A DNA stretch of 64,000 bases from contig JAILRU010000091.1 in the NCBI GenBank assembly GCA_024697945.1, positions 1 through 64,000 on the forward strand. The letters are read 5' to 3'. The position numbers were made by a program, and so were the translations under genes. This DNA comes from Bacteroidaceae bacterium. GTDB taxonomy: Bacteria; Bacteroidota; Bacteroidia; Bacteroidales; Bacteroidaceae. Shown here one piece after another: positions 25,927 through 39,391 of the stretch. The notes beneath the pieces are model-generated. The model was not told the DNA's origin, did not search any database, and was given only the letters and a program-made list of their open reading frames with translations. Each line of letters begins with the position of its first letter. Within the stretch, counting starts at the first letter, position 1.

Positions 25927-27696
25927 TTACTGTTCCACTACCATGTGGAGGATGACGACGTCCTTTAGGGGGCGGTTGTTCTCGTCGGTTTCCGTCTGTT
26001 GGATGCTCTTGACCACGTCCATTCCCTCGATGACTTCGCCAAAGACGGTGTACTGTCCGTCGAGGTGAGGCGTGCCGCCGCGCATGTAGTAGTCGTCTAT
26101 CATCTGCGGTGTGAGTTCGATGCCCTTTTCCTCGAGCATGGCACGTACCTTGCGGATGTCGGCAGCTGCCTGCTTCTTGCCATAGACGATATAGAACTGG
26201 CAGCCACTGCTCTCCATCTCGGGATTGACGTCGTCGGGCTCTCGGGCAGCAGCCAGCGCTCCCCGCCAATGGTACCAGTAGGGCAGACAGAACTCCGCAG
26301 GGATGGTGTAGCCCACGTTGCCCTCGCCCAACAACTTGCCCGGCTCTGCACCTCGGCTGTCGGGGTCGCCGCCCTGTATCATGAAGTCCTTTATGCAGCG
26401 GTGGAAGAGTGTGCCGTCATAGAAGCCCTCGCGGGCCAGCTTGAGGAAGTTCTTGCTGTGCAGAGGCGTGTCGTCCGAAAGAGCCACACGGATGTTGCCC
26501 ATGCTCGTCTCGATGCGCACGACGTGGCATTTCTCTTTCTTCTTGGCATCCACAGAGAGTGTGCCGAAGCAGAGTAGCGCGACGAGAAGTAGCATCCCTC
26601 CTCCTCGTGGAAGGGTAGGGGAGGGGGCTTTTCCAAACAGATACAACTGCAGGAAGGGACTCACGCGGAGCAGCTGGCTTGCCAACAGGCAGAAGGCAAT
26701 CACCACGAGTGCTACGCTGACGGAGAGCACGATGGAGAGCAGGAAGTTCGGCTGGTTGGCATTCAGCCATGCCCCTACTTGCGGCATCTTGGGCAGCAGG
26801 AGGAAATGCAGGAGATAGATGTCGAGCGTCCGTGTGCCGATGAAGCTGAGGAAACGTCCGGCTCTTTTCCCCTCGTCAAACCAGGTCTGATAATGCCGGA
26901 AGAACATCACGACAAGCAGTAGGAGGCTGTACATCGCTATGGTGCGCGGCAGATTGGTCCAGACCGTCCTTAGAGTATGCAACTGGAAGATATCGGCACA
27001 GCAGACAACAGCCAGTGTTACCACGAAGGGGAAGAACCATGCCGAATCGAAGAGCCGCTCAACCTGTGTCCAGTATCGGCGGACGATGTTGCCAAGCAGG
27101 AAGAACTGCATGTAGCGAATGGTCTGTATAAGGCTGGAGTAGGCAAAGAAGACATCCTTGTGATAAGTGAAGACCTTCGGCAGATAGAGCGTCTCATAGG
27201 CAAAGACGCTGACAGCCCAAGCGATGAGCAACAACACCCCTCTCCTCGGAGAGGGGCTGGGGGTGAGGCTTTTCCCCACATAACATATTATATAATATAT
27301 AATGAACATCTGCAGCAAGACCCAGGTGAACCAGTAGCCGCCCTTTGTCGGACTTGCCAACAGTCGCAGGAGGCCGTCCAAGAAGTCGCCCTTCATCCTG
27401 AATATCACGAAGAGACACAGGAATACCGCTGTCGGGATGACCTGCACCTTGAACTTCTTCCATGTCAGCTTCAGGGCATTGGGGATGGTCCACGAAAAGG
27501 ATGCTTTGTAGGCAAGGAAACCGCTCACGAAGAAAAAGAGCGGCATACGCATCAGCACCAGGAACGGCAGGGCGGCACTCGTCTTCTCGGTCTCTTGGAA
27601 GGAAACTTGGGCCACGTGATAGGCCACCACCAGTATCATTGTAAAGCCTCGCAAGGCATCCAGCCAGGAGAGACGCTTCGTCAGTTCATAGTCCAT
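25927..27696 (-). CDS. Acyltransferase 3 fused in frame to a secreted-type cyclophilin
   Basis: 589 codons in one frame. Residues 1-365 are a membrane acyltransferase 3 (SWLDALRGFTMILVVAYH at the start, about ten helices). Residues about 390-589 are a cyclophilin PPIase (FHRCIKDFMIQGGDP; QFYIVYGKK; YTVFGEVIEGMDVV). The join reads FGKAPSPTLPRGGG, coded by a GC-rich repeat, and is followed at once by what looks like a signal peptide (MLLLVALLCFGTLSVDAKKK; ATG at 26595). Two ancestral genes were thus probably merged by the repeat, and separate translation from 26595 is possible. A second GC-rich repeat (SLTPSPSPRRG) interrupts the membrane part. The start MDYEL lies in a word repeat overlapping the glycosyltransferase stop. 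Confidence 0.82.
   Translation of the reverse strand: MDYELTKRLSWLDALRGFTMILVVAYHVAQVSFQETEKTSAALPFLVLMRMPLFFFVSGFLAYKASFSWTIPNALKLTWKKFKVQVIPTAVFLCLFVIFRMKGDFLDGLLRLLASPTKGGYWFTWVLLQMFIIYYIICYVGKSLTPSPSPRRGVLLLIAWAVSVFAYETLYLPKVFTYHKDVFFAYSSLIQTIRYMQFFLLGNIVRRYWTQVERLFDSAWFFPFVVTLAVVCCADIFQLHTLRTVWTNLPRTIAMYSLLLLVVMFFRHYQTWFDEGKRAGRFLSFIGTRTLDIYLLHFLLLPKMPQVGAWLNANQPNFLLSIVLSVSVALVVIAFCLLASQLLRVSPFLQLYLFGKAPSPTLPRGGGMLLLVALLCFGTLSVDAKKKEKCHVVRIETSMGNIRVALSDDTPLHSKNFLKLAREGFYDGTLFHRCIKDFMIQGGDPDSRGAEPGKLLGEGNVGYTIPAEFCLPYWYHWRGALAAAREPDDVNPEMESSGCQFYIVYGKKQAAADIRKVRAMLEEKGIELTPQMIDDYYMRGGTPHLDGQYTVFGEVIEGMDVVKSIQQTETDENNRPLKDVVILHMVVEQ
26593..26632. repeat. GC-rich repeat at the gene fusion joint
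   Basis: CATCCCTCCTCCTCGTGGAA followed by GGGTAGGGGAGGGGGC. It belongs to the CCCTCCC...GGGTAGGGG family and codes the linker between acyltransferase and cyclophilin. Confidence 0.75.
27234..27272. repeat. GC-rich repeat inside the acyltransferase
   Basis: CCCCTCTCCTCGGAGAGGGG plus CTGGGGGTGAGG. Translated in frame it gives SLTPSPSPRRG between two membrane helices. Confidence 0.75.
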
Positions 27697-28726
27697 AGTT
27701 CATAGTTATAAGTTTTGCTACTTCCTTGCCGCATTGTCTGACGTTGTAGTACTGTTCGGCAAGGACACGGCCTCGCTGTCCCATTGCCTTGGCTTCCTCG
27801 GGGTGGTCGGCGATGTAGTGCAGCTTCTCCTTCCAACCCTCGACATCCTGCGGCTCGAGCCAGAACCCGCAGCCTTCCGCCTCGATGTCCATCGGCATCT
27901 GAGGATTACGTGTACATAGGATTGGGAGCCCCAGGGCAAGAGCCTCGACAACTGTCGTCAGTCCTACGGTATAGTTGCTCTTCTGGCAACAGATACACAC
28001 GCATCGGCTCTTTGCTACCATCAGCGCTATCTCATGCGGGATGGGACGGTCACCATAGTGAATATCGACGTTGGGTCCAAGAAGGTTGAGTCCCTCGAAG
28101 TATGCCTGGCGTTTCTTCTCGACATAGAGTGTCAGCGGCAGACCCGTCTCCTGGAACGCCTTGAGCAACGTCTCATAGTCACGAAGTTCCTTGCCGGTGG
28201 AGATGAAGGGCAGCCCCCCCGAAGGGGGAGCAAGGAGGGGGCTATAGTACTCCAAATCTGCTCCCCAGTGTACCATACTCATGCGCCGTGGGTCGGCCTT
28301 CTTTGAAAGGAGACTGTCCTGCATGAGTTTCTCCGAGAAGAATATCATGTGGTCCATGCCCCGATAGAAGAGACGGGCCAAAGTTTCGCGGAAAGGATTC
28401 TTTGCCTTGACAATAGGCTGATGGTGCCATACGACAATAGGATGGCGGTATAGCCTCAATGCCCGTAGCAGAATGATGGGTTCAATGCCCAGTGTATGCG
28501 TGGCGTAAAGCACATCGTAAGGCTTGCGGCAGGAAAGGACTTTCCACGTGGCGACAATCATGTCGCGAAGTCGCTTGTAGGTATGCTTCTGGTGATGCCA
28601 TACCACATCAATGCCATACTCGCCCAGTTGCAGCGCGCCATAAAGGAAGTGCGACGGAAAGGTTCCCTGTTTCCATTCACGGACGATGCGCTCCGTGTCT
28701 TGGGTATGGTAGAAGTATATGCCCAC
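27686..28726 (-). CDS. Glycosyltransferase family 4-like protein
   Basis: 346 residues of the GT-B type. The C-terminal half shows SRCVCICCQKSNYTVGLTTV, then VEALALGLPILCTR, the donor-binding EALA(L)G region of family 4/1 enzymes. The N-terminal half (VLYATHTLGIEPIILLRAL) would bind the acceptor. It is cytoplasmic or membrane-associated, without a signal peptide. It follows the flippase by 3 bases and overlaps the acyltransferase by 11, so all three form an envelope-glycan operon. A GC-rich repeat reads in frame as LLAPPSGGL, and the last codons MNYGL come from a word repeat. The sugar is unknown. Confidence 0.8.
   Translation of the reverse strand: MGIYFYHTQDTERIVREWKQGTFPSHFLYGALQLGEYGIDVVWHHQKHTYKRLRDMIVATWKVLSCRKPYDVLYATHTLGIEPIILLRALRLYRHPIVVWHHQPIVKAKNPFRETLARLFYRGMDHMIFFSEKLMQDSLLSKKADPRRMSMVHWGADLEYYSPLLAPPSGGLPFISTGKELRDYETLLKAFQETGLPLTLYVEKKRQAYFEGLNLLGPNVDIHYGDRPIPHEIALMVAKSRCVCICCQKSNYTVGLTTVVEALALGLPILCTRNPQMPMDIEAEGCGFWLEPQDVEGWKEKLHYIADHPEEAKAMGQRGRVLAEQYYNVRQCGKEVAKLITMNYGL
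27696..27722. repeat. Word repeat ACTATGAACTATGG at a gene overlap
   Basis: It codes the last residues of the glycosyltransferase (MNYGL) and, in another frame, the first of the acyltransferase (MDYEL). Confidence 0.7.
28211..28244. repeat. GC-rich repeat inside the glycosyltransferase
   Basis: AGCCCCCC and CGAAGGGGGAGCAAGGAGG fold as nested hairpins. In frame on the minus strand it codes SPLLAPPSGGL. Confidence 0.75.
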
Positions 28727-28729
28727 GCT

Positions 28730-33968
<5,239 letters not shown>

Positions 33969-33996
33969 AAAGGTGAAAAGTTGAAAAGTTAAAAAA

Positions 33997-34230
33997 GTGA
34001 GTAAAGAAGACCTTTCCCTCGAAGAGCAGGTGGAGCGCATCCGCCGGAAGCGTTCCCGCAGCTTCGACAACAGTAAAGTCCGCATTGTGCTCAACACGCT
34101 GTTCCTCATCCTGGCAGCCGTGGGGCTTGGCATGTACTTCTTCGGCGGAGAGAATCGCGTGCCTGCCCTCATCGTCATCGCTGTCGGCATGGTGTTCAAG
34201 GTAGTTGAATTCATCTTGCGTCTCATCTAG
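33997..34230 (+). CDS. Small two-helix membrane protein, conserved in Bacteroidales
   Basis: 77 residues from a GTG start. A basic N-terminal segment (SLEEQVERIRRKRSRSF) is followed by two hydrophobic helices (about 28-47 and 55-75). I recall the pattern (charged head, two helices, VGMVFKVVEFILRLI end) as a conserved Bacteroidales protein of unknown function that often lies before a putative porin gene, as here (10 bases). The start is inside a GTGAAAAGTTGAAAAG word repeat. Confidence 0.7.
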   Translation: MSKEDLSLEEQVERIRRKRSRSFDNSKVRIVLNTLFLILAAVGLGMYFFGGENRVPALIVIAVGMVFKVVEFILRLI

Positions 34231-34239
34231 CATATAATA

Positions 34240-36528
34240 ATGAACCGAAGGCTCTACATACTGCTGTTCTTGCTCCTTGCCCAATGCTCAATAGCTTTGG
34301 CTCAAAACCATCGTGTCAACAGGAACGGGACCAATGCTGCCCTCTACGACGACGGCGACACCTACGTTGTGAGGGACGACGAGTATGGTTCCTATACAGA
34401 CGGAGCGGGCAACCGTACCACATGGGGGCGCGACACCACGAAGTTCAAGAATAAGAAGGACATCCCCATCGGACAGTTCCAGTGGATCTTGGAGCCGCGG
34501 CTCGGTACAGTAGTCGATGCTGAGAACAACGATACCGTTGTGCATGACTTCCAGAAGTGGAACGCTACGGACGGCTATACGGGCGAGTACAACTATCTCG
34601 CCAACATCGGTTCGCCGCGCCTGAGCCGTCTCTACTTCAATCGCGACAACACGTCCGATGAGTTCCTCTTCCTGCAGACCCTCAGCTTCTTCCGGGGCTC
34701 GCTCCAGGACTTCCGTTTCACCAACACCAAGAGTCCTATCACCAACCTGGCCTATCATACCTGCGGCACGCGGCAGACGGGCGAGGACCGTGTACGAGGC
34801 TACTTTGCCACCAATATCAACAAACTTGCAGGCTTGGGCTTCAAGATAGACTACAACTATGGCGTCGGCTACTACTATGCCCAGCCCAACAGTATGTTCG
34901 GCAGCACCTTCTACGGCTACTATCGTGGCGAGCGATACAGCATACATGCCTACGCCGGCATCAACCACATGAAGATGGGCGAGAACGGCGGTATCGAGGA
35001 CGACCGCTACATCGAGGACCCCTTGAGCCTGGGACAGTCATACGATTCTAGGAACATCCCGACGATGCTCGACCGGACTTGGAACCGCAACCACGAGCAG
35101 CATTACTATCTGACGCACCGCTACAATCTCGGCTTCAGCCGCATCATCGAGATACCGGATTCCCTGAAGCCTACTCCGCCCTCAGCGTCCGAACTCCTTT
35201 CCGACCTGCCGGACAGCATACAGACAGTGCTTCGCGAGGACACTCTGGCACGCAGGCTGGCCCTCGACTCGCTCATGCAGGTTTGGCAAGATGCTCAGGA
35301 AATCCCCAAGGAGTTCATCCCCGTCACGAGCATCATCCACACCCTCGACGTCAGCAACCTCAAGCACGAATATCTGGCGCACAGCACGACCAATGGCTAC
35401 TACACGAACAACTACTACGGAGACGGTAATGCCATGGCCGACCTGACGCGGGCCTTCTCCATGCGCAATACATTCGGCCTGGCTCTCCGCGAGGGTTTCA
35501 ACAAATGGGCACAGATGGGCATTACCCTCTTCGGCACCCACAGGCTGCGCTCCTACAAGTTGATGAACAAGGACGAGAACGGGCGAATGATGCCCTACAC
35601 GGAGAACGATGTCTCGGTGGGCGGCGAGTTGGCTCGCACACAGGGTTCCCGCTTCCACTTTAACACCTCCGGCGAGGTGTGGCTCATCGGCGAGCATGTG
35701 GGCGACCTGAACATCGACGGCAAGACCGACCTGAAGTTGCGCCTCGGCAAGCGCGACAGCACACATTGGCGCGACAGTCTTCTCGCCGACCTTCACGTCA
35801 ACTTCATGCACCGCAAGCCGACCTTCTTCTTCCGTCACTACCATTCGCAGAGCACATGGTGGGACAACGACGACCTAAGCCGCGAGGTACGCCTGAAGAT
35901 TGACGGGGTGTTGCGCCTGAAGAAACTGGGGACGCGGCTGCATGTCGGCTTCGAGAACGTCTCGAACTACACCTACTTCGGCATGCAGAACACCCTGCAC
36001 GAGGGCGCAGCAGAGGGGAGCATCTTGCCGACCGACTTCAGTCATGCGGTGGCTGTCATGCAGGCAAACAGCGTACAGGTCTTCGGAGCCACACTCGCCC
36101 AGGACCTCAACGTGGGAGTGCTCCACTGGGACAATCAGGTGAGCTATCAGACAAGCAGCGACCAGGACGTCCTGCCTCTGCCCAAGCTCAACATCTATAC
36201 CAACCTCTACCTGCTCTTCCGGTTCGGCATCGGCAAGGTGTTGCGCATACAGGTGGGCGGTGACATGCGCTTCTTCACCTCTTACTATGCTCCCGACTAC
36301 AGCCCTGCCATCCAGCAGTTTGCCGTACAGGACGCTCGCTACGAGCGGGTGAAGATAGGCAGCTATCCCATCATCGGAGCATACGCCAATTTCCACCTCA
36401 AGCATTGCCGCTTCTACGTCTCCGTGCGTCACGTCAACTCCGGCGAGGGCCATTCCTTCCTTGCGCCGCACTATCCCATCAACCCTCTGACCATCCACCT
36501 CGGCCTGAGCTGGAACTTCTTTAACTAA
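34240..36528 (+). CDS. Putative porin (outer-membrane barrel)
   Basis: 762 residues. Signal peptide MNRRLYILLFLLLAQCSIAL (cleavage near LAQ). Mature signature regions are WILEPRLGTVVDAENNDTVV and NIGSPRLSRLYFNRD, then many amphipathic aromatic strands (FKIDYNYGVGYYYAQPN), ending HLGLSWNFFN with a terminal aromatic, as in outer-membrane barrels. It matches the Bacteroidetes putative porin family in length and layout. It probably forms a channel; substrate unknown. Downstream of the small membrane protein in the same direction. Confidence 0.87.
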   Translation: MNRRLYILLFLLLAQCSIALAQNHRVNRNGTNAALYDDGDTYVVRDDEYGSYTDGAGNRTTWGRDTTKFKNKKDIPIGQFQWILEPRLGTVVDAENNDTVVHDFQKWNATDGYTGEYNYLANIGSPRLSRLYFNRDNTSDEFLFLQTLSFFRGSLQDFRFTNTKSPITNLAYHTCGTRQTGEDRVRGYFATNINKLAGLGFKIDYNYGVGYYYAQPNSMFGSTFYGYYRGERYSIHAYAGINHMKMGENGGIEDDRYIEDPLSLGQSYDSRNIPTMLDRTWNRNHEQHYYLTHRYNLGFSRIIEIPDSLKPTPPSASELLSDLPDSIQTVLREDTLARRLALDSLMQVWQDAQEIPKEFIPVTSIIHTLDVSNLKHEYLAHSTTNGYYTNNYYGDGNAMADLTRAFSMRNTFGLALREGFNKWAQMGITLFGTHRLRSYKLMNKDENGRMMPYTENDVSVGGELARTQGSRFHFNTSGEVWLIGEHVGDLNIDGKTDLKLRLGKRDSTHWRDSLLADLHVNFMHRKPTFFFRHYHSQSTWWDNDDLSREVRLKIDGVLRLKKLGTRLHVGFENVSNYTYFGMQNTLHEGAAEGSILPTDFSHAVAVMQANSVQVFGATLAQDLNVGVLHWDNQVSYQTSSDQDVLPLPKLNIYTNLYLLFRFGIGKVLRIQVGGDMRFFTSYYAPDYSPAIQQFAVQDARYERVKIGSYPIIGAYANFHLKHCRFYVSVRHVNSGEGHSFLAPHYPINPLTIHLGLSWNFFN

Positions 36529-36532
36529 ATGG

Positions 36533-36606
36533 ACAACGGACTACAGACTACGGACTTTGAACTATGGACTACGGACTTTGAACTATGGACTACGGACTAT
36601 GAACTA
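36533..36606. repeat. Word repeat GGACTACGGACTTTGAACTA
   Basis: Six or so imperfect copies of GGACTACGGACT(T/A)TGAACTAT. It provides two false upstream starts (MNYGLRTLNYGLRT) and the real start of the oxidoreductase. Confidence 0.8.
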
Positions 36607-37588
36607 TACTAAGGAAATCCGTTGGGGCTTCATCGGTTGCGGTGAAGTGACCGAGAAGAAGAGCGGACCGGCGTTCAACCTCGTGCCGGGTTCACGCATA
36701 TTGGCCGTGATGAGCCGCAGCAAAGAGAAAGCCCGCTCCTACGCTGAGCGGCACAACATCCCGCGTTGGTACACCGACGCCCAGCAGCTCATCAGCGACC
36801 CCGACGTCAACGCCATCTACATCGCTACGCCGCCATCGTCCCATGCCACGTATGCCATCATGGCGATGAAGGCAGGCAAGCCCGTCTATGTGGAGAAACC
36901 TTTGGCCAGCAGCTACATCGACTGCCAGCGCATCAACCGCATCAGCGAGCAGACCCGCGTCCCCTGCTTCGTGGCCTACTACCGGCGCAACCTGCCGTAC
37001 TTCCAGAAGGTGAAGGAACTAGTGGAGGGCGGCGTCATCGGCAAGGTCGTGTCCGTACAGATACGCTTTGCCTGTCCGCCGCGCCTGCTAGACTACAACA
37101 GCACCGCCCTGCCTTGGCGCGTACAGCGGGACATTGCTGGCGGCGGCTATTTCTACGACCTCGCCCCGCACCAGATAGACCTGCTCCAGGAGATATTCGG
37201 CCCCATCGTCAGGGCAAGCGGGTTCAGCAGCAACCGCGGCGGACTCTACGAGACGGAGGACACCGTGAGCGCCGCTTTCCAATTCGCCGACGGACTCCCC
37301 GGCAGCGGCTCCTGGTGCTTCGTCAGTCACGAGAGTGCCCGCACCGATCGCATCGAGCTCATCGGCGACCGCGGACAGCTCTGCTTCTCCGTCTTCACCT
37401 ACGAACCCATCTTGCTCCGCACCGAGCAGGGGAGCCAGGAGTTCCGCATCGAGAACCCCGAGCACGTCCAGCTGCCCCTCATCCAGAGCGTTGTGGAGCA
37501 CCTGCAGCAGAGCAGCATCTGCACTGCCGACAGCATCAGCGCCACCAGTGTCAATTGGGTCATGGACCGCATTCTGGGAAAGATATAA
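36599..37588 (+). CDS. Gfo/Idh/MocA family oxidoreductase
   Basis: 329 residues from ATG 36599 (MNYTKEIRWGF). A frame from 36557 adds only repeat-coded residues. The Rossmann motif GFIGCGEVTEKKSGPAF (about 9-25) and the VYVEKPLASSY motif (about 100-110; EKP with catalytic Lys) define the family; GGGYFYDLAPHQIDLL supplies the second conserved region with His. It is an NAD(P)-dependent sugar or polyol dehydrogenase, cytoplasmic. It follows the porin gene by 70 bases of repeats. The substrate cannot be read from sequence. Confidence 0.9.
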   Translation: MNYTKEIRWGFIGCGEVTEKKSGPAFNLVPGSRILAVMSRSKEKARSYAERHNIPRWYTDAQQLISDPDVNAIYIATPPSSHATYAIMAMKAGKPVYVEKPLASSYIDCQRINRISEQTRVPCFVAYYRRNLPYFQKVKELVEGGVIGKVVSVQIRFACPPRLLDYNSTALPWRVQRDIAGGGYFYDLAPHQIDLLQEIFGPIVRASGFSSNRGGLYETEDTVSAAFQFADGLPGSGSWCFVSHESARTDRIELIGDRGQLCFSVFTYEPILLRTEQGSQEFRIENPEHVQLPLIQSVVEHLQQSSICTADSISATSVNWVMDRILGKI

Positions 37589-37637
37589 GATGAGGGACAT
37601 CCATTCTTACTCATAGCCTCCTCAAAGGCCTCTCAAG

Positions 37638-37682
37638 GGATTGTCATAGGATTGTCATAGGATCGTCATAGGATCGTCATAA
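37638..37682. repeat. 11-base tandem repeat GGATTGTCATA
   Basis: Four copies in a row of GGAT(T/C)GTCATA. Confidence 0.85.
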
Positions 37683-37739
37683 GATGCTCATACTCCAGAG
37701 GTATGAGAGCGGTATTCGAGCACAACGGAGATTTTGCTG

Positions 37740-37800
37740 CTACGCACTGGAAATAATATTCCTACGCACTGGAAATATTATTTCTACACACTGGAAAAAT
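37740..37800. repeat. 22-base tandem repeat CTACGCACTGGAAATATTAT
   Basis: Three copies, the last shortened. The unit's reverse complement (GTGCGTAG, TATTTCC) recurs around the hairpin at 58537-58606. Confidence 0.8.
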
Positions 37801-37809
37801 CTACCTAGG

Positions 37810-38373
37810 TTATCGTTGCTCCCTGAGGCGCAGGTCTTTTTCTGCTGACTCCTTTACGGCGAGTTTCTTGATGCAGATGCCGCGACGGTCTATGCGGAAG
37901 GTCTGCTTGCCGTTCATGCCATAGATGACGGTACGGACTTCCTGCTCCTCGGCATTGTCCCCAGCGGCTGCCTCTACCTTTGTGCCATCGGGCAAGACGA
38001 AGAAGAGGTCGTTGATGGTGATGTCCTTGACGTCACCGTCGATGGTGAAGCTGAACAACGGGCCTTCCTTTCCAGCAAAGCTTTTGAGGTTGAGGTTGTA
38101 GCCCGCAATGCTGTAGCGTCCCTCGGGTTTGCCGAGCATCAGGCTGTGACGAAGCAGGAGCTCTCCTGGAACCAGGTCTTTCTGTCTCAGCTTTGCGTCG
38201 CCATCTATGGAAAGTTCAAGTTGGAAGGCGGTGAAGTCGATGTCGTTGTCTGCAAGTTCTATGTCGAAATGCCACTTGGCATCCTCTTCCATGCTTACGG
38301 TTGCTACAAGTTCGTATGCCCTGGCGCTGAAGGCGAGGGCAAGAAGTGCACAGCAGGTCAATATTTTCTTCAT
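37810..38373 (-). CDS. Secreted cohesin-like domain protein
   Basis: 187 residues. Signal peptide MKKILTCCALLALAFSARA. The mature part (about 20-125) has the beta-strand layout of a cohesin-type fold: FTAFQLELSIDGDAKL, then RYSIAGYNLNLKSFAGKEGP, and LFSFTIDGDVKDITI. The C-terminus (TVIYGMNGKQTFRIDRRGIC) is a divergent secretion tail. The next gene upstream on the same strand ends in a dockerin module, so the two could bind each other. The cohesin assignment is pattern-based and needs structural support. Confidence 0.65.
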   Translation of the reverse strand: MKKILTCCALLALAFSARAYELVATVSMEEDAKWHFDIELADNDIDFTAFQLELSIDGDAKLRQKDLVPGELLLRHSLMLGKPEGRYSIAGYNLNLKSFAGKEGPLFSFTIDGDVKDITINDLFFVLPDGTKVEAAAGDNAEEQEVRTVIYGMNGKQTFRIDRRGICIKKLAVKESAEKDLRLREQR

Positions 38374-38404
38374 CTTGAGTTTATGTGTTTGTTCGTTTTC
38401 GGTG

Positions 38405-38412
38405 CAAAATTA
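38405..38412 (-). promoter_or_regulatory. -7 box of the cohesin-like gene
   Basis: CAAAATTA on plus, TAATTTTG on minus, 32 bases before the ATG at 38373. Confidence 0.5.
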
Positions 38413-38464
38413 CAAAAAAATACAATATGACCAAAGAATTTTGGGCTTTTCATCTTTCAACTCT

Positions 38465-39367
38465 TCAATTTTTCAACTTTTTCATCAGCGTCACATAATC
38501 TACGGCATTGACTATGCCGTCGGCATTGATGTCGGCTGCCCAGCGTACGGCGGCATCATCCGGCAGGCGGACAATGACACGGCGCAGCAAGGCAAGGTCG
38601 GCGGCGTCAATCTGACCATCGTCGTTGATGTCGCCGCGCTGATAGTTCTGCCTGGTGTAATCCGCATCGCTGAGCGCGACAATACGATAGAAGTTGCTCC
38701 AAAGGGGTGCTGCCTGATACGAAGCGACAGCGTCTGCAGGGACATGAAGGGTGCAGTGCTGCTGGTCGGAGGGGGTGAAAGCTCCCGCCTCTGCCACAGG
38801 TGGCTCGGAGGAATAGCAGTAGAGGTCGGTCAGTGCAGGCAGATGCTCCAACGCTCCCTGACAAACGGTACGAATGCGATGAGGCAGGACAACCGACTTC
38901 AAAGACGCACAGCAATAGAAGGTAAGGGTATCGACAAAATCAGTGTGACGCGGCAGGGTGACCTGTTGGAGCGACGTGCAGCCCGTGAAAGCACAGCTGG
39001 CGAAGGCCTGTATGTTCTCAGGCAGAGCCACTTGTCGCAAAGTGGTACACCCAAGGAAGGCACAGGCGCTGAGAGCCCGTACGGTAGAAGGCAGCTGCAC
39101 GGATACCAGTTCGTCGGATCCGGCAAAGGCATTCTCGCCGACAGAGATAACGGAGTAGGTATGGCCGTCATGGGTTATCTGCGAGGGAATGACCACCCTG
39201 CCTGAATACTTTTTCGCATCAGGCTCCAAGCCAAAATGGGTGACAAAGGCCCACCGCGTCCCAATGAGGCCATAGCAAACGCCGTTCTTCACGACGTCAG
39301 CAGCGAACGAGGAGCTGACGAATGACAAATGAAGAACGAGCGCTATACTAAATGATAGATGTTTCAA
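38465..39367 (-). CDS. Leucine-rich repeat protein with C-terminal dockerin
   Basis: 300 residues with a signal peptide (MKHLSFSIALVLHLSFVSSS, cleavage near FAA). LRR_5/BspA-type repeats fill about 60-200 (VGENAFAGSDELVSVQLPST; CAFLGCTTLRQVALPENI; CAFTGCTSLQQVTLP). The C-terminus has two dockerin calcium loops: GDINDDGQIDAADLALLRRV and ADINADGIVNAVDYVTLMKK. It should be displayed or secreted and docked to a cohesin-like partner, such as the neighbour at 37810. Part of the signal-peptide DNA and the last codons (LMKKLKN) lie in word repeats. Confidence 0.85.
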   Translation of the reverse strand: MKHLSFSIALVLHLSFVSSSFAADVVKNGVCYGLIGTRWAFVTHFGLEPDAKKYSGRVVIPSQITHDGHTYSVISVGENAFAGSDELVSVQLPSTVRALSACAFLGCTTLRQVALPENIQAFASCAFTGCTSLQQVTLPRHTDFVDTLTFYCCASLKSVVLPHRIRTVCQGALEHLPALTDLYCYSSEPPVAEAGAFTPSDQQHCTLHVPADAVASYQAAPLWSNFYRIVALSDADYTRQNYQRGDINDDGQIDAADLALLRRVIVRLPDDAAVRWAADINADGIVNAVDYVTLMKKLKN

Positions 39368-39391
39368 CCTTTTAGTCTGTTGTCAACAATA

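Noticed and set aside
37638-37800. Possible CRISPR array
   Set aside because: Units of 11 and 22 bases follow each other without unique spacers; these are simple tandem repeats.
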